DNA from: CAYLOP01 sp964385305
Lineage (GTDB): Bacteria; Chloroflexota; Anaerolineae; Anaerolineales; E44-bin32
Assembly: GCA_964385305.1 (NCBI GenBank)
Contig: CAYLOP010000012.1
Coordinates: 1 to 44,787 of the forward strand
DNA length: 44,787 nucleotides
Reading direction: 5' to 3'
Position numbers and translations under genes: made by a program. This document shows, one piece after another, positions 7,985 to 16,488 of this stretch. Under the pieces are notes generated by a model. It was given only the letters and a program-made list of their open reading frames with translations, did no database searches and had not been told where the DNA came from. Every line of letters starts with the position of its first letter. Position 1 is the first letter of the stretch.

Positions 7985-8697
7985 GCTTTGGGCATTGATT
8001 TCATACCGGAGTGGATCGCGACCGTGCCGAACATGCGTTGGACGACATAGACAGATTGAAAACCAGCGGTATGCATGCATTCCGCCATGGCATCTATCTC
8101 CAAGAAACCATGTGTTGAGGCGGGAAGGTAGCGGTAGGCTTCGACATCTCCAGCCAAGATACGGCCTAATGCTGGGATGACGTGATCCAGATAGAATCTG
8201 ATCACGGGTAGCAACGGGCTTGGACGAGGAGGCGTTGTCTCCAGGCATACCACGCGCCCCCCCGGCCGCAGCACACGGCATTGCTCCGCCAGTGCCGCAT
8301 CTACGTCGCCGACATTTCGCATCAGGAAACCGGATGCGACTCCATCAAATATCCCCTCGCGGAAAGGTAGGTGTAGGGCATCGGCGATCACCCATCCGGT
8401 GCGCTCTCCCAGTGGATATCCTCTGCCGATGTTGATCATCTCGGTTGTGAAGTCGACAGCCACAGCATGAACGTGAGGTCGCTGACGTTGAGCTTCGAAG
8501 GAAAGATTGCCGGTGCCGGCGCCAATGTCGAGCAGGCGGGCATCTGACGTCAAGCTCAGCTGGGCGATGGTCTCACGGCGCCAGCGGCGATCCTGTCCAA
8601 AGGTCATGATGCGATTGAGAAGGTCGTAGCGATTGGCGATGCGACCGAACATCCCGCGCACGTAGTGCGCTCTATTTTCACCGGCGAGGCTGCTCAC
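7978..8697 (-). CDS. ubiE: UbiE/MenG demethylmenaquinone methyltransferase
   Basis: A 239-residue class I methyltransferase of the UbiE/COQ5 family, which methylates the ring in the last step of menaquinone (or ubiquinone) synthesis. Family signatures are clear: the N-terminal MFGRIANRYDLLNRIMTFG, SAM motif LLDIGAGTGNL, the FLMRNVGDVDAAL segment, and the C-terminal SPLLPVIRFYLDHVIPALGR region with YRYLPASTHGF. Menaquinone is the more likely product in Chloroflexota (inference). The GTG at 8697 is chosen because GGAGGT lies seven bases upstream and the start overlaps the previous stop as GTGA. No other men genes are in the window. Confidence 0.92.
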   Translation of the reverse strand: MSSLAGENRAHYVRGMFGRIANRYDLLNRIMTFGQDRRWRRETIAQLSLTSDARLLDIGAGTGNLSFEAQRQRPHVHAVAVDFTTEMINIGRGYPLGERTGWVIADALHLPFREGIFDGVASGFLMRNVGDVDAALAEQCRVLRPGGRVVCLETTPPRPSPLLPVIRFYLDHVIPALGRILAGDVEAYRYLPASTHGFLEIDAMAECMHTAGFQSVYVVQRMFGTVAIHSGMKSMPKAC

Positions 8698-9218
8698 GAT
8701 GTGACCTCCAGCGGGATGACAGCGCGCGGGATGAAGGGTTCGGGGGTATCGGGTGCGCCAAGGTAGAGGTGCAGTTGCTTGACTGTAAATGTGAAGCTTG
8801 GAGTGGGTGGCAATTCGATCGCATCCCCTTCTGCAGGAACCTCGAAGCGTGCCAGCGTCAGATGGGGATGCAAATCGTCTCCATGTTCTCCACCGTATGC
8901 GGGGTAATCCGGATAGGCTGCGATCAGATGATGATAAAGGTGGTTGATGGCCTCGGGATTGGATGGCTCGAGGAATATGGCATCCTCGAAACGTCCATAC
9001 CGGTCGAGGGTCAGCTCGAACGCGGGAAAGGAAGCGCATATGGATGTTAGATGGTCGATCGCAGAGTCGATTTGTGAAGGGGGAACGAAGGGATAGAGCA
9101 GTGTGATATGCGCGGGCACATGCTCGAAGGACTCACTGTCGTAGCGTTCACGTAACGGGTACGCAAACGCCTGCACCTCTCGCGGGGGGATGATCAGCAA
9201 TGCACTCTCAAGTTCCAT
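8694..9218 (-). CDS. 2H phosphoesterase / 2'-5' RNA ligase family protein
   Basis: A 174-residue protein with the two histidine tetrads that define the 2H phosphoesterase superfamily: HITLLYPF near residue 35 and HPHLTLARF near residue 117. Members hydrolyse or transfer 2',3'-cyclic or 2'-5' phosphodiester bonds in RNA or small nucleotides; the substrate here is unknown. It heads a tight operon: its stop overlaps the menG GTG start by four bases. The ATG at 9218 is the last in-frame start before the first conserved strand (ALLIIPP); an ATG at 9248 would add ten residues and cannot be excluded, as neither has a strong ribosome site. Confidence 0.85.
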   Translation of the reverse strand: MELESALLIIPPREVQAFAYPLRERYDSESFEHVPAHITLLYPFVPPSQIDSAIDHLTSICASFPAFELTLDRYGRFEDAIFLEPSNPEAINHLYHHLIAAYPDYPAYGGEHGDDLHPHLTLARFEVPAEGDAIELPPTPSFTFTVKQLHLYLGAPDTPEPFIPRAVIPLEVTS

Positions 9219-9449
9219 GATCAACTCACAAATTGCTAGGCATACCATCTGTGATGACGCTTGTTGACAACTCTGGGATGACCCAGATCGGACAGGCTCT
9301 TGGCTGCAGCACCGCCATAGTCTATGAAAGTGTGCTTTCTTGAATGTAGATATAGTACCCCAGACCATGCTGGGTTGCGAATAGTTCCGTGGGATTGTAC
9401 GCACGATAACTTGTCGATTTTAGCCATTCTGTACGATTTGCGGTCCGTA

Positions 9450-9480
9450 ACGTTGCGTGCTTCGGAGAAGCAGGCAACGT
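9450..9480. repeat. 31-base near-perfect hairpin
   Basis: ACGTTGC-G-TGCTTC (9450-9463) pairs with GAAGCA-G-GCAACGT (9467-9480): 13 pairs with a single G-G mismatch and the three-base loop GGA. No T run follows on either strand, which argues against a terminator. It could be a protein-binding palindrome or a structured RNA element in the leader of the plus-strand gene. Confidence 0.55.
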
Positions 9481-9546
9481 AAAGATCGTACTGCGTTTCA
9501 TACGCGCCAGCAGAGTATACGAAAAGCAGAAGGCTTCAATGGGCGA

Positions 9547-9552
9547 GTATAA
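9547..9552 (+). promoter_or_regulatory. -10 box of the C39-like gene, leaderless start
   Basis: A perfect TATAAT lies seven bases before the ATG at 9560, so transcription would begin at or within a base of the start codon. No good -35 box was seen 16-18 bases upstream. Confidence 0.5.
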
Positions 9553-9559
9553 TTCGCAC

Positions 9560-10786
9560 ATGCGATCACGTTGGATGCGATGGTTCATCGGCGGCGCATT
9601 GGCGCTGGCTATCCTTCTGGGACTGTATCAAATCCCCGCCGTAAATTACCGGCTTGCATGGCGCCTCGACGCGGCTGCGGCGCGTGTGCGAGGATGGCTG
9701 TATCCGGGAGATATTCTGCCGACACCGGCTGGTGCGGTGATGGAGGGGACCCTTCCCACACAGACCGCTCTCCCGCCAACGGCTCAGCCCACACCGCTCG
9801 CCACACTTGCACCCTCCCCAACACCAACGCCCATCCCGTCCGAAGTGCGTTTTGAAGCCCCAACATGGGAGAAGCAGGATTGGAACAACTGCGGGCCGGC
9901 AACCCTGGCGCTTGGTCTGCGGTTCTACGGTTGGAGTGGGGACCAATTCGACATCTCCAATCTCCTCAAGCCTGATCGGGGCGACCGGAATGTAAATATC
10001 GATGAGCTTGCTTTTTACGTACGCAATCGCGCTGGTTGGTTGAATGCAGAAATTAGGGTGGGGGGCACGTTGGAGACGATAAAACAATTTCTGGCAGCTG
10101 GCTACCCGGTGATCGTTGAGAAGGGTTACATCATCGAGAGTGAGGGCCCTGATGCCGGCTGGGCAGGCCATTATCTTCTCATCACCGGATACGATGACGA
10201 CCAGAAGGTTTTTATCACCCAAGATTCCTTTGTTGGGTCGGATGAAGAGGTGGATTATGCGATGTTAGATGAGGGCTGGCAGGCCTTCAATCGTGTGTAC
10301 ATGGTTGTTTTTCCGGTCGATGACCAGGAGCAGATTGATAGTCTGCTTGGAACGGATGTCGATCCGGATGTCAACCGCCAACGCGCATTGCATGTCTCGC
10401 TCGCTGAAGTCGAAACGAATCCCGAGGATGCCTTCGCATGGTTCAACCTTGGAACCAATCATCTCTATTTCGAAAGCTATAGCGAGGCCGCTCAGGCTTA
10501 CGATCGAGCGCTCAATCTCGGCCTGCCGTGGCGCTTCACCCGCTATCAATTTGGTCCGTACATCGCCTACTTCAACATGAGTCGTTTCCAAGATGTGATC
10601 GATCTGGCTGATGCGACGTTATATCGTACGAACAAGGCTGAGGAGTCGATGCTCTGGCGTGGATGGGCGCGTTATCGCCTCGGCGACCTGGTCGGTGCGA
10701 TCGAAGATTTCAGGGCGGCGCTCGAAGTCAATCCATACTATCTCGACGCGCAGTACGCACTGGATTACCTCGGCGCAGCGAGGTAG
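9560..10786 (+). CDS. exported C39-like cysteine peptidase with TPR repeats
   Basis: A 408-residue surface protein. An N-terminal signal anchor (WFIGGALALAILLGLYQIPAV, about residues 8-28) is followed by a Pro/Thr-rich linker (about 54-93, PTPTPIP) and a C39_2-type papain-fold domain with the catalytic Cys111 in WNNCGPATLAL, the His in AGHYLLITGYDDD and an Asp in ITQDSF. The C-terminal third holds TPR-like helices (AFAWFNLGTNHLYFESYSEAA, LWRGWARYRLGDLVGAIEDF). It probably cleaves or binds peptides outside the membrane; the substrate is unknown. The ATG at 9560 fits a leaderless transcript from the TATAAT at 9547. An ATG at 9539 with AAGG upstream is the alternative. Confidence 0.85.
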   Translation: MRSRWMRWFIGGALALAILLGLYQIPAVNYRLAWRLDAAAARVRGWLYPGDILPTPAGAVMEGTLPTQTALPPTAQPTPLATLAPSPTPTPIPSEVRFEAPTWEKQDWNNCGPATLALGLRFYGWSGDQFDISNLLKPDRGDRNVNIDELAFYVRNRAGWLNAEIRVGGTLETIKQFLAAGYPVIVEKGYIIESEGPDAGWAGHYLLITGYDDDQKVFITQDSFVGSDEEVDYAMLDEGWQAFNRVYMVVFPVDDQEQIDSLLGTDVDPDVNRQRALHVSLAEVETNPEDAFAWFNLGTNHLYFESYSEAAQAYDRALNLGLPWRFTRYQFGPYIAYFNMSRFQDVIDLADATLYRTNKAEESMLWRGWARYRLGDLVGAIEDFRAALEVNPYYLDAQYALDYLGAAR

Positions 10787-10924
10787 TTGAAAACCTCTGC
10801 AAGCTCTTCACCGCGTGACTTTCCTGAGATTCATGCATCTAATGAAATAGATCCAAATACGATGAAAGGAGAACCGCTTCGGAGGAACTTTCCGATTTAA
10901 GAAATGTGATGAAAGGAAGATGCA

Positions 10925-11437
10925 ATGCTGATCAGTGAAAGCCTAAATAAAGCGATCAATAAGCAGATAGGAAGTGAGTTGGGAGCCTCCAATCAATATC
11001 TCGCCCTTGCTTCCTACTTTGAAAGCGAAACACTTCCCGAGTTGGCAGTGTTCTTTTTCCGCCAATCCGACGAAGAGCGCATGCACGCGTTAAAGTTCTT
11101 GCACTACGTCCTCGAGGCTGGTGGAAAAGTTGAAATACCGGCGATCGAAACTCCCGTTGCGAAGATCGATTCGGCAGAGACGGCGGCGCAGATGGCGCTT
11201 GATTGGGAGGTCGAGGTGACCTCACAGATCAACGATCTCATGGCCATGGCGATTGAAGAGAAAGATTACATCGCCCAGGATTTTCTGCGTTGGTTTGTCA
11301 CCGAGCAACTGGAGGAAGTCTCCACGATGGATGAACTGCTCTCCGTGATCCGGCGCGCCGGCGAGGATCGGATTTTCTACGTCGAGCAGTACCTTGTGCG
11401 TCGCGGTGATCCACATGTGGAAGAGGGTGAGGCGTAA
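10925..11437 (+). CDS. ftn: non-haem bacterial ferritin
   Basis: A 170-residue ferritin subunit of 24-mer iron storage cages. The ferroxidase centre is intact when compared with E. coli FtnA: Glu18, Glu51 and His54 (SDEERMH), Glu95 (DWEVEV), and the Gln and Glu of FVTEQLEEV. This region has no haem-ligand Met of the bacterioferritin type. It oxidises Fe(II) and stores it as ferric mineral. Start ATG 10925 has AAAGGAAG seven bases upstream. It is a single-gene unit closed by a strong terminator; no Fur-like box was recognised in the 138-base gap before it. Confidence 0.95.
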   Translation: MLISESLNKAINKQIGSELGASNQYLALASYFESETLPELAVFFFRQSDEERMHALKFLHYVLEAGGKVEIPAIETPVAKIDSAETAAQMALDWEVEVTSQINDLMAMAIEEKDYIAQDFLRWFVTEQLEEVSTMDELLSVIRRAGEDRIFYVEQYLVRRGDPHVEEGEA

Positions 11438-11460
11438 ACGCTTCTCACGGAAGGACATCT

Positions 11461-11495
11461 ACCGCCCGTCCATAGAGGACGGGTGGTTTTGTTTT
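11461..11495 (+). terminator. intrinsic terminator of the ferritin gene
   Basis: ACCGCCCGTCC (11461-11471) pairs with GGACGGGTGGT (11477-11487) over 11 pairs including one G-T, with the five-base loop ATAGA, followed by TTTGTTTT. Confidence 0.92.
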
Positions 11496-11581
11496 AATTC
11501 GAGGCGTGATATGACCTGCTGACGGCAAGTGTTCCATATGGGGTTCATGGAGAATGAAGGATGCGTGCAGCAAATCGTTCC

Positions 11582-12808
11582 TTAGAGCATTGTCATCTGG
11601 CGCGGCGGTCGATGCCCATTGAGGGTGATATACGGCGCAGCCCGCTCCGCGAGCGCACCAGCCCTGCGGAGGTCGCCAAGTTCACGGAAGGGGTGTTCAC
11701 GACGGATTTGAAGGATTGCAGCTGCCGAACGAGGTCCAATGCCAGGTACGCGCAGCAGTTCGTGGCGTGCGGCCTGGTTGATCTCGATTGGTGTATCTGA
11801 AAAGGAACGTTCCGCAGCAACGAGTTTGGGGTCCTTGCAGAGAGGAAGTCGTCCATCATGCTCAAAGGGCAGATCTTCGAGATCGAAATTGTAATCTCTG
11901 ATTAAGAAGGAGGCTTGATAAAGCCTGTGCTGGCGGAGGGGGTCTTCCGCGGGATGATTTTCCAGTGGAGTTCCCGGCACCGGCTCGAATGCCTCAAAGT
12001 ATGCTCTAGATAGGCCAAGGGATTGTGTGATGTGAGCAACGGTGCTCATGATCTCGAGATCGCTCTCGCCTGCGGCGCCGACCACAAATTGGGTGCTGCT
12101 CGAAGGCCAACGGCCTCGCCAGCTCCGTTGGCGTGGGTGGCTCCGGCGGATCTCCTCGATCCAGCGAAGCGGGTTGAGCAATTCTGTGCTGAAGCACTTC
12201 GTAGGAGCGAGGCGGGAAAGGCGTGCCTGATTGGGCGCTTCCAGGTTCACAGAGACGCGATCGGCAAGCTCCATGGCTTGCAAGACCTGCCCACGTTCGG
12301 CACCGGGCATGATCTTTAGGTGCAGATAGCCGCCATAACCCAGTTTGTGACGCAGGATCTCCGCTGCATCGAGCAAGCGGTTTTGCATGTTTGCGCCCCC
12401 GCGCAAAACGCCCGCCGAGAGGAAAAGTCCCTCTACGCCTCCAACCTGATGCAGTCGAAAGAAGGCGCTCGCTAAGTCTTCGGGTGTGAAGGTGACCCGC
12501 TGGAAATCGCGTCCGGCTCGGAAGGAACAATAGCGACAATCGCGCTCGCAGGCCGTCGTGAGCATGGATTTTAACAGTGGCACACGCCTGCCTCCTGGCG
12601 CTGCAGCAAGGTGAATATGGATCTTGTGTCCGTCCATCTCAAGGATGTGCGTGCGATTTGGGTCTCCGTAGTGAAGTCGAATTTCCGAAGTTTTCATGCC
12701 GCAGCGGGCATGCGAGGAATCGGCGTGGTTTGGGTTGAGTGCGTGTTCCCCTTCCGCCTCATGTATCGCTGCTTCTGCAGCGCGCGCGATCTTTTCCAGC
12801 ACATCCAT
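11582..12808 (-). CDS. radical SAM protein with C-terminal helix-hairpin-helix, putative DNA modification/repair
   Basis: A 408-residue protein. The radical SAM cluster motif is C-x3-C-x2-C at Cys87, Cys91 and Cys94 (CERDCRYC), binding a 4Fe-4S cluster that cleaves SAM. Downstream features typical of the fold include FLSAGVLRGG, HLKIMPGAE and RVSVNLEAP. The last 65 residues hold a helix-hairpin-helix DNA-binding motif (ELLRVPGIGPRSAAAIL). This layout matches the family TIGR03916, 'putative DNA modification/repair radical SAM protein', which is usually paired with a uracil-DNA-glycosylase-like partner; no such partner is in this window. The start is fixed by a promoter whose -10 box ends six bases before the ATG at 12808 (leaderless). 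Its neighbours upstream on the same strand are herA and nurA. Confidence 0.85.
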   Translation of the reverse strand: MDVLEKIARAAEAAIHEAEGEHALNPNHADSSHARCGMKTSEIRLHYGDPNRTHILEMDGHKIHIHLAAAPGGRRVPLLKSMLTTACERDCRYCSFRAGRDFQRVTFTPEDLASAFFRLHQVGGVEGLFLSAGVLRGGANMQNRLLDAAEILRHKLGYGGYLHLKIMPGAERGQVLQAMELADRVSVNLEAPNQARLSRLAPTKCFSTELLNPLRWIEEIRRSHPRQRSWRGRWPSSSTQFVVGAAGESDLEIMSTVAHITQSLGLSRAYFEAFEPVPGTPLENHPAEDPLRQHRLYQASFLIRDYNFDLEDLPFEHDGRLPLCKDPKLVAAERSFSDTPIEINQAARHELLRVPGIGPRSAAAILQIRREHPFRELGDLRRAGALAERAAPYITLNGHRPPRQMTML

Positions 12809-12814
12809 GCTCCA

Positions 12815-12843
12815 AGAATAGCACAAATGTTCTGTTCTTTCAA
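12815..12843 (-). promoter_or_regulatory. promoter of the radical SAM gene, leaderless
   Basis: On the minus strand TTGAAA (12843-12838) and TATTCT (12820-12815) are 17 bases apart, and the -10 box is extended by TGC. The ATG at 12808 begins seven bases after the -10 box, exactly where transcription should start. Confidence 0.7.
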
Positions 12844-12893
12844 TGCCTTTTAACAATCGGTGCAGGTGACAAGGGGCGCACGCATGTCAACAT

Positions 12894-12923
12894 TTAAACG
12901 TTGCGATACGTGTGGCCGTTTAA
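12894..12923. repeat. inverted repeat between herA and the radical SAM gene
   Basis: TTAAACG (12894-12900) and CGTTTAA (12917-12923) are exact inverted copies 16 bases apart. They lie upstream of the radical SAM promoter and just after herA; a regulator site is possible, chance cannot be excluded. Confidence 0.3.
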
Positions 12924-12939
12924 TGGCGGGGGTGTGTGC

Positions 12940-14595
12940 TCACTCCCCGTATAGTGTCTCGGTTCCGCTTTTTGCGCGATCTTCGAGGGAGCTCTCACCG
13001 GCTTCCGTGATGGCGGCGTAGAAGGACTGGTCGTAATCGCGTGTGCGGACGACCACAGGCATAGGGACAGCGTGGCCTAAGATCAGGGCCTGCTGTTGGG
13101 TATCCAGTCGGGCGAGCACCTCGCGCAGCGCCCCAGCACCGCTGACGCCGGAAAAAACGGCGCGGATGTCGGCTTCATTATCGAGAAGGCAGGTCACACG
13201 CGTGCCGATCTGGCTCATCACCTCCGGGTCAATCCCGCTGGGACGCTGATCGACGATGAGCAGGGTGACGTTGTATTTGCGCAGCTCGCGGGCAATGGTA
13301 CCAAAAATGGTGTGGCTGGCGATCTGCGGGTCGAGGAATTTATGCGCCTCCTCGATCACGATGACCAACGGGCGCGGATCCTCCCCCTTGCCTCCGGCTG
13401 CCCGGTTCTTCTCCCTCACATACCGCTCGTGGACGCGGCGCGTTAGGTAGTTGGCCACGAGGATGTAGGCTGCGAGCGTGTTCCCGTAGCGACCGAATTC
13501 CAGCACAACGCTGATACCTTTGTTAAGGCGGAGGAAGATTTGATCCACAACATCGTCAGATTCACCAGGAATAAGGAAGCCCATGCGGCGGAAGAACTCG
13601 AACTTACGCTGGATGGCGCCCAGCGTGCCCGCCACGATGCGACCCTCCTCAATCAAAGCCTGCAGTTCATCGTCGGCTTTTTCTTCAAGTAGTTTCGTGA
13701 TCCACTGAGACCCCAGGCGGCGACGCAGAAAGTAAAGCGCACCGGATTGGACATCACTCAGCCCGAGCAAGCCGCTGAGCATCTCGACGTCCTCGGGTTC
13801 GATCTCATCGTATCCGATCTGTAATACAAGATCGGTTTTACTGGCGCGTGCTCTGGAGGTCTCCTCATCGAGCGTGACCACACTCACACGACCATCATGG
13901 AAGAGCTGGCGCAGGCCTTTATGCTCTCGGCCACTTTCGTCTAACACTGCCCAACCGTAGTCGTTGTGCATGTCGAAAATCAGTGTGGAAGCCAGCCCGG
14001 ATTTTACAATACCCGCCAGCACAGTGCGTGTGATGAAGGATTTGCCAGTTCCGCTCTTCCCGAACACACCCGAGGAACGCTCTACGAAGCGCGCCAGGTC
14101 GAGGTTGACCTGCACTTGTTCCATCTCCAGGGGAGTTCCGATGTAGAAATGGCGCTCGTCCTCCTCACCAAAGACAGAAGCAACATCCTCTGGAGAAGCT
14201 TCCATGACCGGTGAGAAGTGGGAGGGGATGGTCTTCACCGGCTTTGGTTCAGTGCTGGTTTCATCGAGCATCAGCATTGGGCTGACGTGTAGCGTGCCGA
14301 AGGCGATCTCGCCGTGGTAAACAGCTTTTAGGAATTCGTCCGCGAGTTCGGGTGGTCGCTGCAAGATGTCGGTATTGGCGGTATCCAGGCCGATATCGGT
14401 GATCATCCCGAAGAACCGTCGTCCTGTACGGCCGCGAATCACGACATACCTTCCAACGGCCAGCTTCTCCAGAGTGTAGCGCGGGTCGAGCTTTACCTGC
14501 AATCCTTTAGACAACGAACCGCCGACGACTGTGCCCAATGGATTATTTATGGGGCGTCGTTCAAAGAGCGCGTCGAGATCGGTGTTCTCGGTCAT
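12940..14595 (-). CDS. herA: HerA-family DNA translocase ATPase
   Basis: A 551-residue FtsK/HerA-type ATPase that forms hexamers and drives DNA end resection together with NurA. The N-terminal HAS-barrel (about residues 16-75, PLGTVVGGSLSKG to FFGMITDIG) is followed by Walker A GKSGTGKS at 179-186, Walker B VIVIEEAHKF, and the sensor/arginine region RELRKYNVTLLIVDQRPS. The ATG at 14595 is preferred since AAGGAAA lies about six bases upstream; a GTG at 14664 is an in-frame alternative right after the previous stop. Order nurA, HAS-barrel gene, herA on one strand indicates an operon. Bacterial HerA-NurA sets are thought to process DNA ends in repair, by analogy with archaea. Confidence 0.92.
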   Translation of the reverse strand: MTENTDLDALFERRPINNPLGTVVGGSLSKGLQVKLDPRYTLEKLAVGRYVVIRGRTGRRFFGMITDIGLDTANTDILQRPPELADEFLKAVYHGEIAFGTLHVSPMLMLDETSTEPKPVKTIPSHFSPVMEASPEDVASVFGEEDERHFYIGTPLEMEQVQVNLDLARFVERSSGVFGKSGTGKSFITRTVLAGIVKSGLASTLIFDMHNDYGWAVLDESGREHKGLRQLFHDGRVSVVTLDEETSRARASKTDLVLQIGYDEIEPEDVEMLSGLLGLSDVQSGALYFLRRRLGSQWITKLLEEKADDELQALIEEGRIVAGTLGAIQRKFEFFRRMGFLIPGESDDVVDQIFLRLNKGISVVLEFGRYGNTLAAYILVANYLTRRVHERYVREKNRAAGGKGEDPRPLVIVIEEAHKFLDPQIASHTIFGTIARELRKYNVTLLIVDQRPSGIDPEVMSQIGTRVTCLLDNEADIRAVFSGVSGAGALREVLARLDTQQQALILGHAVPMPVVVRTRDYDQSFYAAITEAGESSLEDRAKSGTETLYGE

Positions 14596-14670
14596 GAATT
14601 TTTCCTTAGATATACGTTCATCTTCGTTCCGGGCTGGGCGTGAGAAGCCAATATCCAGCTTCACATGAAC

Positions 14671-15264
14671 TCAGGCGACGTTGCGCAAGATGTTTTCCAA
14701 GCGGACAAGGTCCTGGGCCATCAACCGCGCGCATGCGCGACCAGCCTCCACAAGGAATTGATTCCGTTCGCTCTCGGGTCGAGCAAGAGCTGCGCCGCGT
14801 ATGGCTGCGGTTAACAACTCGTCGACAGGGATCGTAGCTGCAGTTAGAATCAACGACAAAAAGTCCAGGTGGTTCGTAAAGGCGAGAATTTCTTCCGGGC
14901 TCAAGGTGTGGATGCGTGCCAGCGTGAGCGGCGGTTGAGGTGGGAGAGCCTGGTGGTAGTCGCCATCCCGCACGTAACCGATGGCAAGCGCGCTGACCTC
15001 AATCGGCACGGTTCGGACGATCTGGTGATCCGCAACCTGCTCAACAGGGGGATTCTCCGCGGTAGCGATCTGCCGGGTGAATTCATCATCATCAATCGCG
15101 ATATCGTAGATCAGCCCTATGACCTGGCTTTGGCCTTGCTGGGCACTCGCTTTGCAGTAGGACCCAAAGGTTGGAATGTCGGGTTCGGGGAGCCGGATTG
15201 CGCCGACGAAACCTCGGGTGCTGCAACGGGTCACACGCCCGATCAAGGAAGATACTTCCATCAT
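14671..15264 (-). CDS. HAS-barrel protein between nurA and herA
   Basis: A 197-residue soluble protein. The first 60 residues (SSLIGRVTRCSTRGFVGAI to VIGLIYDIAIDD) look like a HerA-ATP-synthase (HAS) barrel, the small beta domain also found at the HerA N-terminus. The rest is mostly helical, with a conserved-looking LSPEEILAFTNHLDFLSLIL segment and no catalytic motif. It sits 11 bases after the nurA stop and 75 bases before herA, so it probably acts with them, perhaps as an adaptor for HerA-NurA assembly (inference). Start ATG 15264 has AAGGAG six bases upstream; a second ATG follows directly. Confidence 0.75.
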   Translation of the reverse strand: MMEVSSLIGRVTRCSTRGFVGAIRLPEPDIPTFGSYCKASAQQGQSQVIGLIYDIAIDDDEFTRQIATAENPPVEQVADHQIVRTVPIEVSALAIGYVRDGDYHQALPPQPPLTLARIHTLSPEEILAFTNHLDFLSLILTAATIPVDELLTAAIRGAALARPESERNQFLVEAGRACARLMAQDLVRLENILRNVA

Positions 15265-15275
15265 CCACTTCTCCT

Positions 15276-16460
15276 TCAGAGCCGGTGGCGCTGGCGTCTG
15301 CTCGTCCAGCGCTTTGTGCGGGATTTTTGCGAAGGGCGGATATCGAGTCCCAGCGCGAGAAGTTCTTGCGAGAGCAAACCTTCGAGCGCTTGACGATCCT
15401 GCTGTGTGACCACAGCCAGCTCATGTGCGCGAATGAGCGCGTATGGGAAACCGCCCGTTGTGCGGCACTGCTCAAGCAACCCAGCATGAACCCAGTCCAT
15501 GAGCTCGGCGCGTTCGGCAACCCATGCCGGAATCTCGACCCTTGCGATCAAATCCTGCACACCGACGTTGAGGTAAAAGAACTGCACCTCATGACCTGCG
15601 TTTCGGAAATCTTCATTCGCAGGTGAGGGGTCGATGAAGCGTGCGCTTCGATGGCCGCTTGGCAGTTTGTGGGCAAAGAGGCTCCGATCGGTCAGGCCAC
15701 GGCACGGATTAGCGCGCAGTGTCTCTTCGTTGATTGTTTCCAGGGGAAGGTGGGCTGCATATAGCAGGTTGAGCACATTCGCGTTGCGAGGGCGATCGAT
15801 GAAACCGGCCAACGCCGCACCAGATTTCTTGATTTGATGTAAGGCCGTTAGGTATTGCTTGAGAATCGGATCCAGAGCCCTCGAACTCCTTCCCTGCAGT
15901 TGCATAGCCAGCCACAGGAGCAAGCCGTTGTCGAGCAAAGCCAATGTTGGTGTCCCAATACAACCCTCTGCCTGATTCGCCAGTTCGGTCATCTCGGCTG
16001 CGTCACGCTGGCCATCGAGGATGGCGACTGAGAGGGGAACGTACGCATCTGCATCTCCGGGTTCTTCTGCGTAGATGATCCAGGGTTCCTTGTTTGTTAC
16101 TGGCGGATCACCGCTGCCATGTGTGATCACGATGCTCCCAATATTGATGAGAGAATACATCGTTGGTGCGTGGCGATCGGGATAAATTTGGGAGCCGTCT
16201 GCGCCGATGATATGTAGTTCGGGAGGGTGAGGTGGCTGGGGGAAGGTCGCGTTTATCGCTTCATCGGTAGGAAAAGCAAGGCGCGCATGCTGTTTTGCGT
16301 GTGTGATATGGTCGTGAATGGTATCGTGATCGATCCTGGCGGTTTGATCTAGCGCTGCGAGCGCGTTTGGAAGCGTCTCTACGAGATGAGCAGCGTGTTT
16401 GGCGGCGGTTTGGCCTAACTTTTGCACCTGAGGAAGTAGTTTAAGAAGGTCGAGTCCCAT
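15276..16460 (-). CDS. nurA: NurA-domain nuclease
   Basis: A 394-residue protein with the NurA nuclease fold. The metal-binding aspartates appear in IGADGSQIYPD (Asp88) and LALLDNGLLLW (Asp177), and the later GFIDRPRN and GLTDRSLF segments match the family. NurA is a Mn-dependent 5' to 3' nuclease that is loaded and driven by HerA at DNA double-strand ends. It is the first gene of the nurA-HAS-herA operon. Start ATG 16460 has AAAGGT seven bases upstream and its own promoter at 16489-16516. The C-terminus ends in a basic tail (SRTKRWTSRRQRHRL) that may bind DNA. Confidence 0.9.
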   Translation of the reverse strand: MGLDLLKLLPQVQKLGQTAAKHAAHLVETLPNALAALDQTARIDHDTIHDHITHAKQHARLAFPTDEAINATFPQPPHPPELHIIGADGSQIYPDRHAPTMYSLINIGSIVITHGSGDPPVTNKEPWIIYAEEPGDADAYVPLSVAILDGQRDAAEMTELANQAEGCIGTPTLALLDNGLLLWLAMQLQGRSSRALDPILKQYLTALHQIKKSGAALAGFIDRPRNANVLNLLYAAHLPLETINEETLRANPCRGLTDRSLFAHKLPSGHRSARFIDPSPANEDFRNAGHEVQFFYLNVGVQDLIARVEIPAWVAERAELMDWVHAGLLEQCRTTGGFPYALIRAHELAVVTQQDRQALEGLLSQELLALGLDIRPSQKSRTKRWTSRRQRHRL

Positions 16461-16488
16461 GTGTGGACCTTTCGAACAACTGTTCCGA

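Larger units (their letters stand above)
9219..9559. other. divergent intergenic region, about 340 bases
   Basis: Separates the 2H phosphoesterase gene (minus) from the C39-like gene (plus). It carries a short inverted repeat TCTGGG/CCCAGA (9272-9287) and the long hairpin at 9450-9480, both without an obvious coding role. No gene is supported. Confidence 0.5.

Noticed and set aside
10861..10899. Twelve-codon frame before ferritin (possible leader peptide)
   Set aside because: No ribosome site, no run of a single amino acid and no attenuator hairpin pair nearby.
12937..12960. G/C-rich hairpin around the herA stop codon
   Set aside because: The stem is interrupted by an A-A mismatch and no T run follows on the minus strand, so it was not called a terminator.
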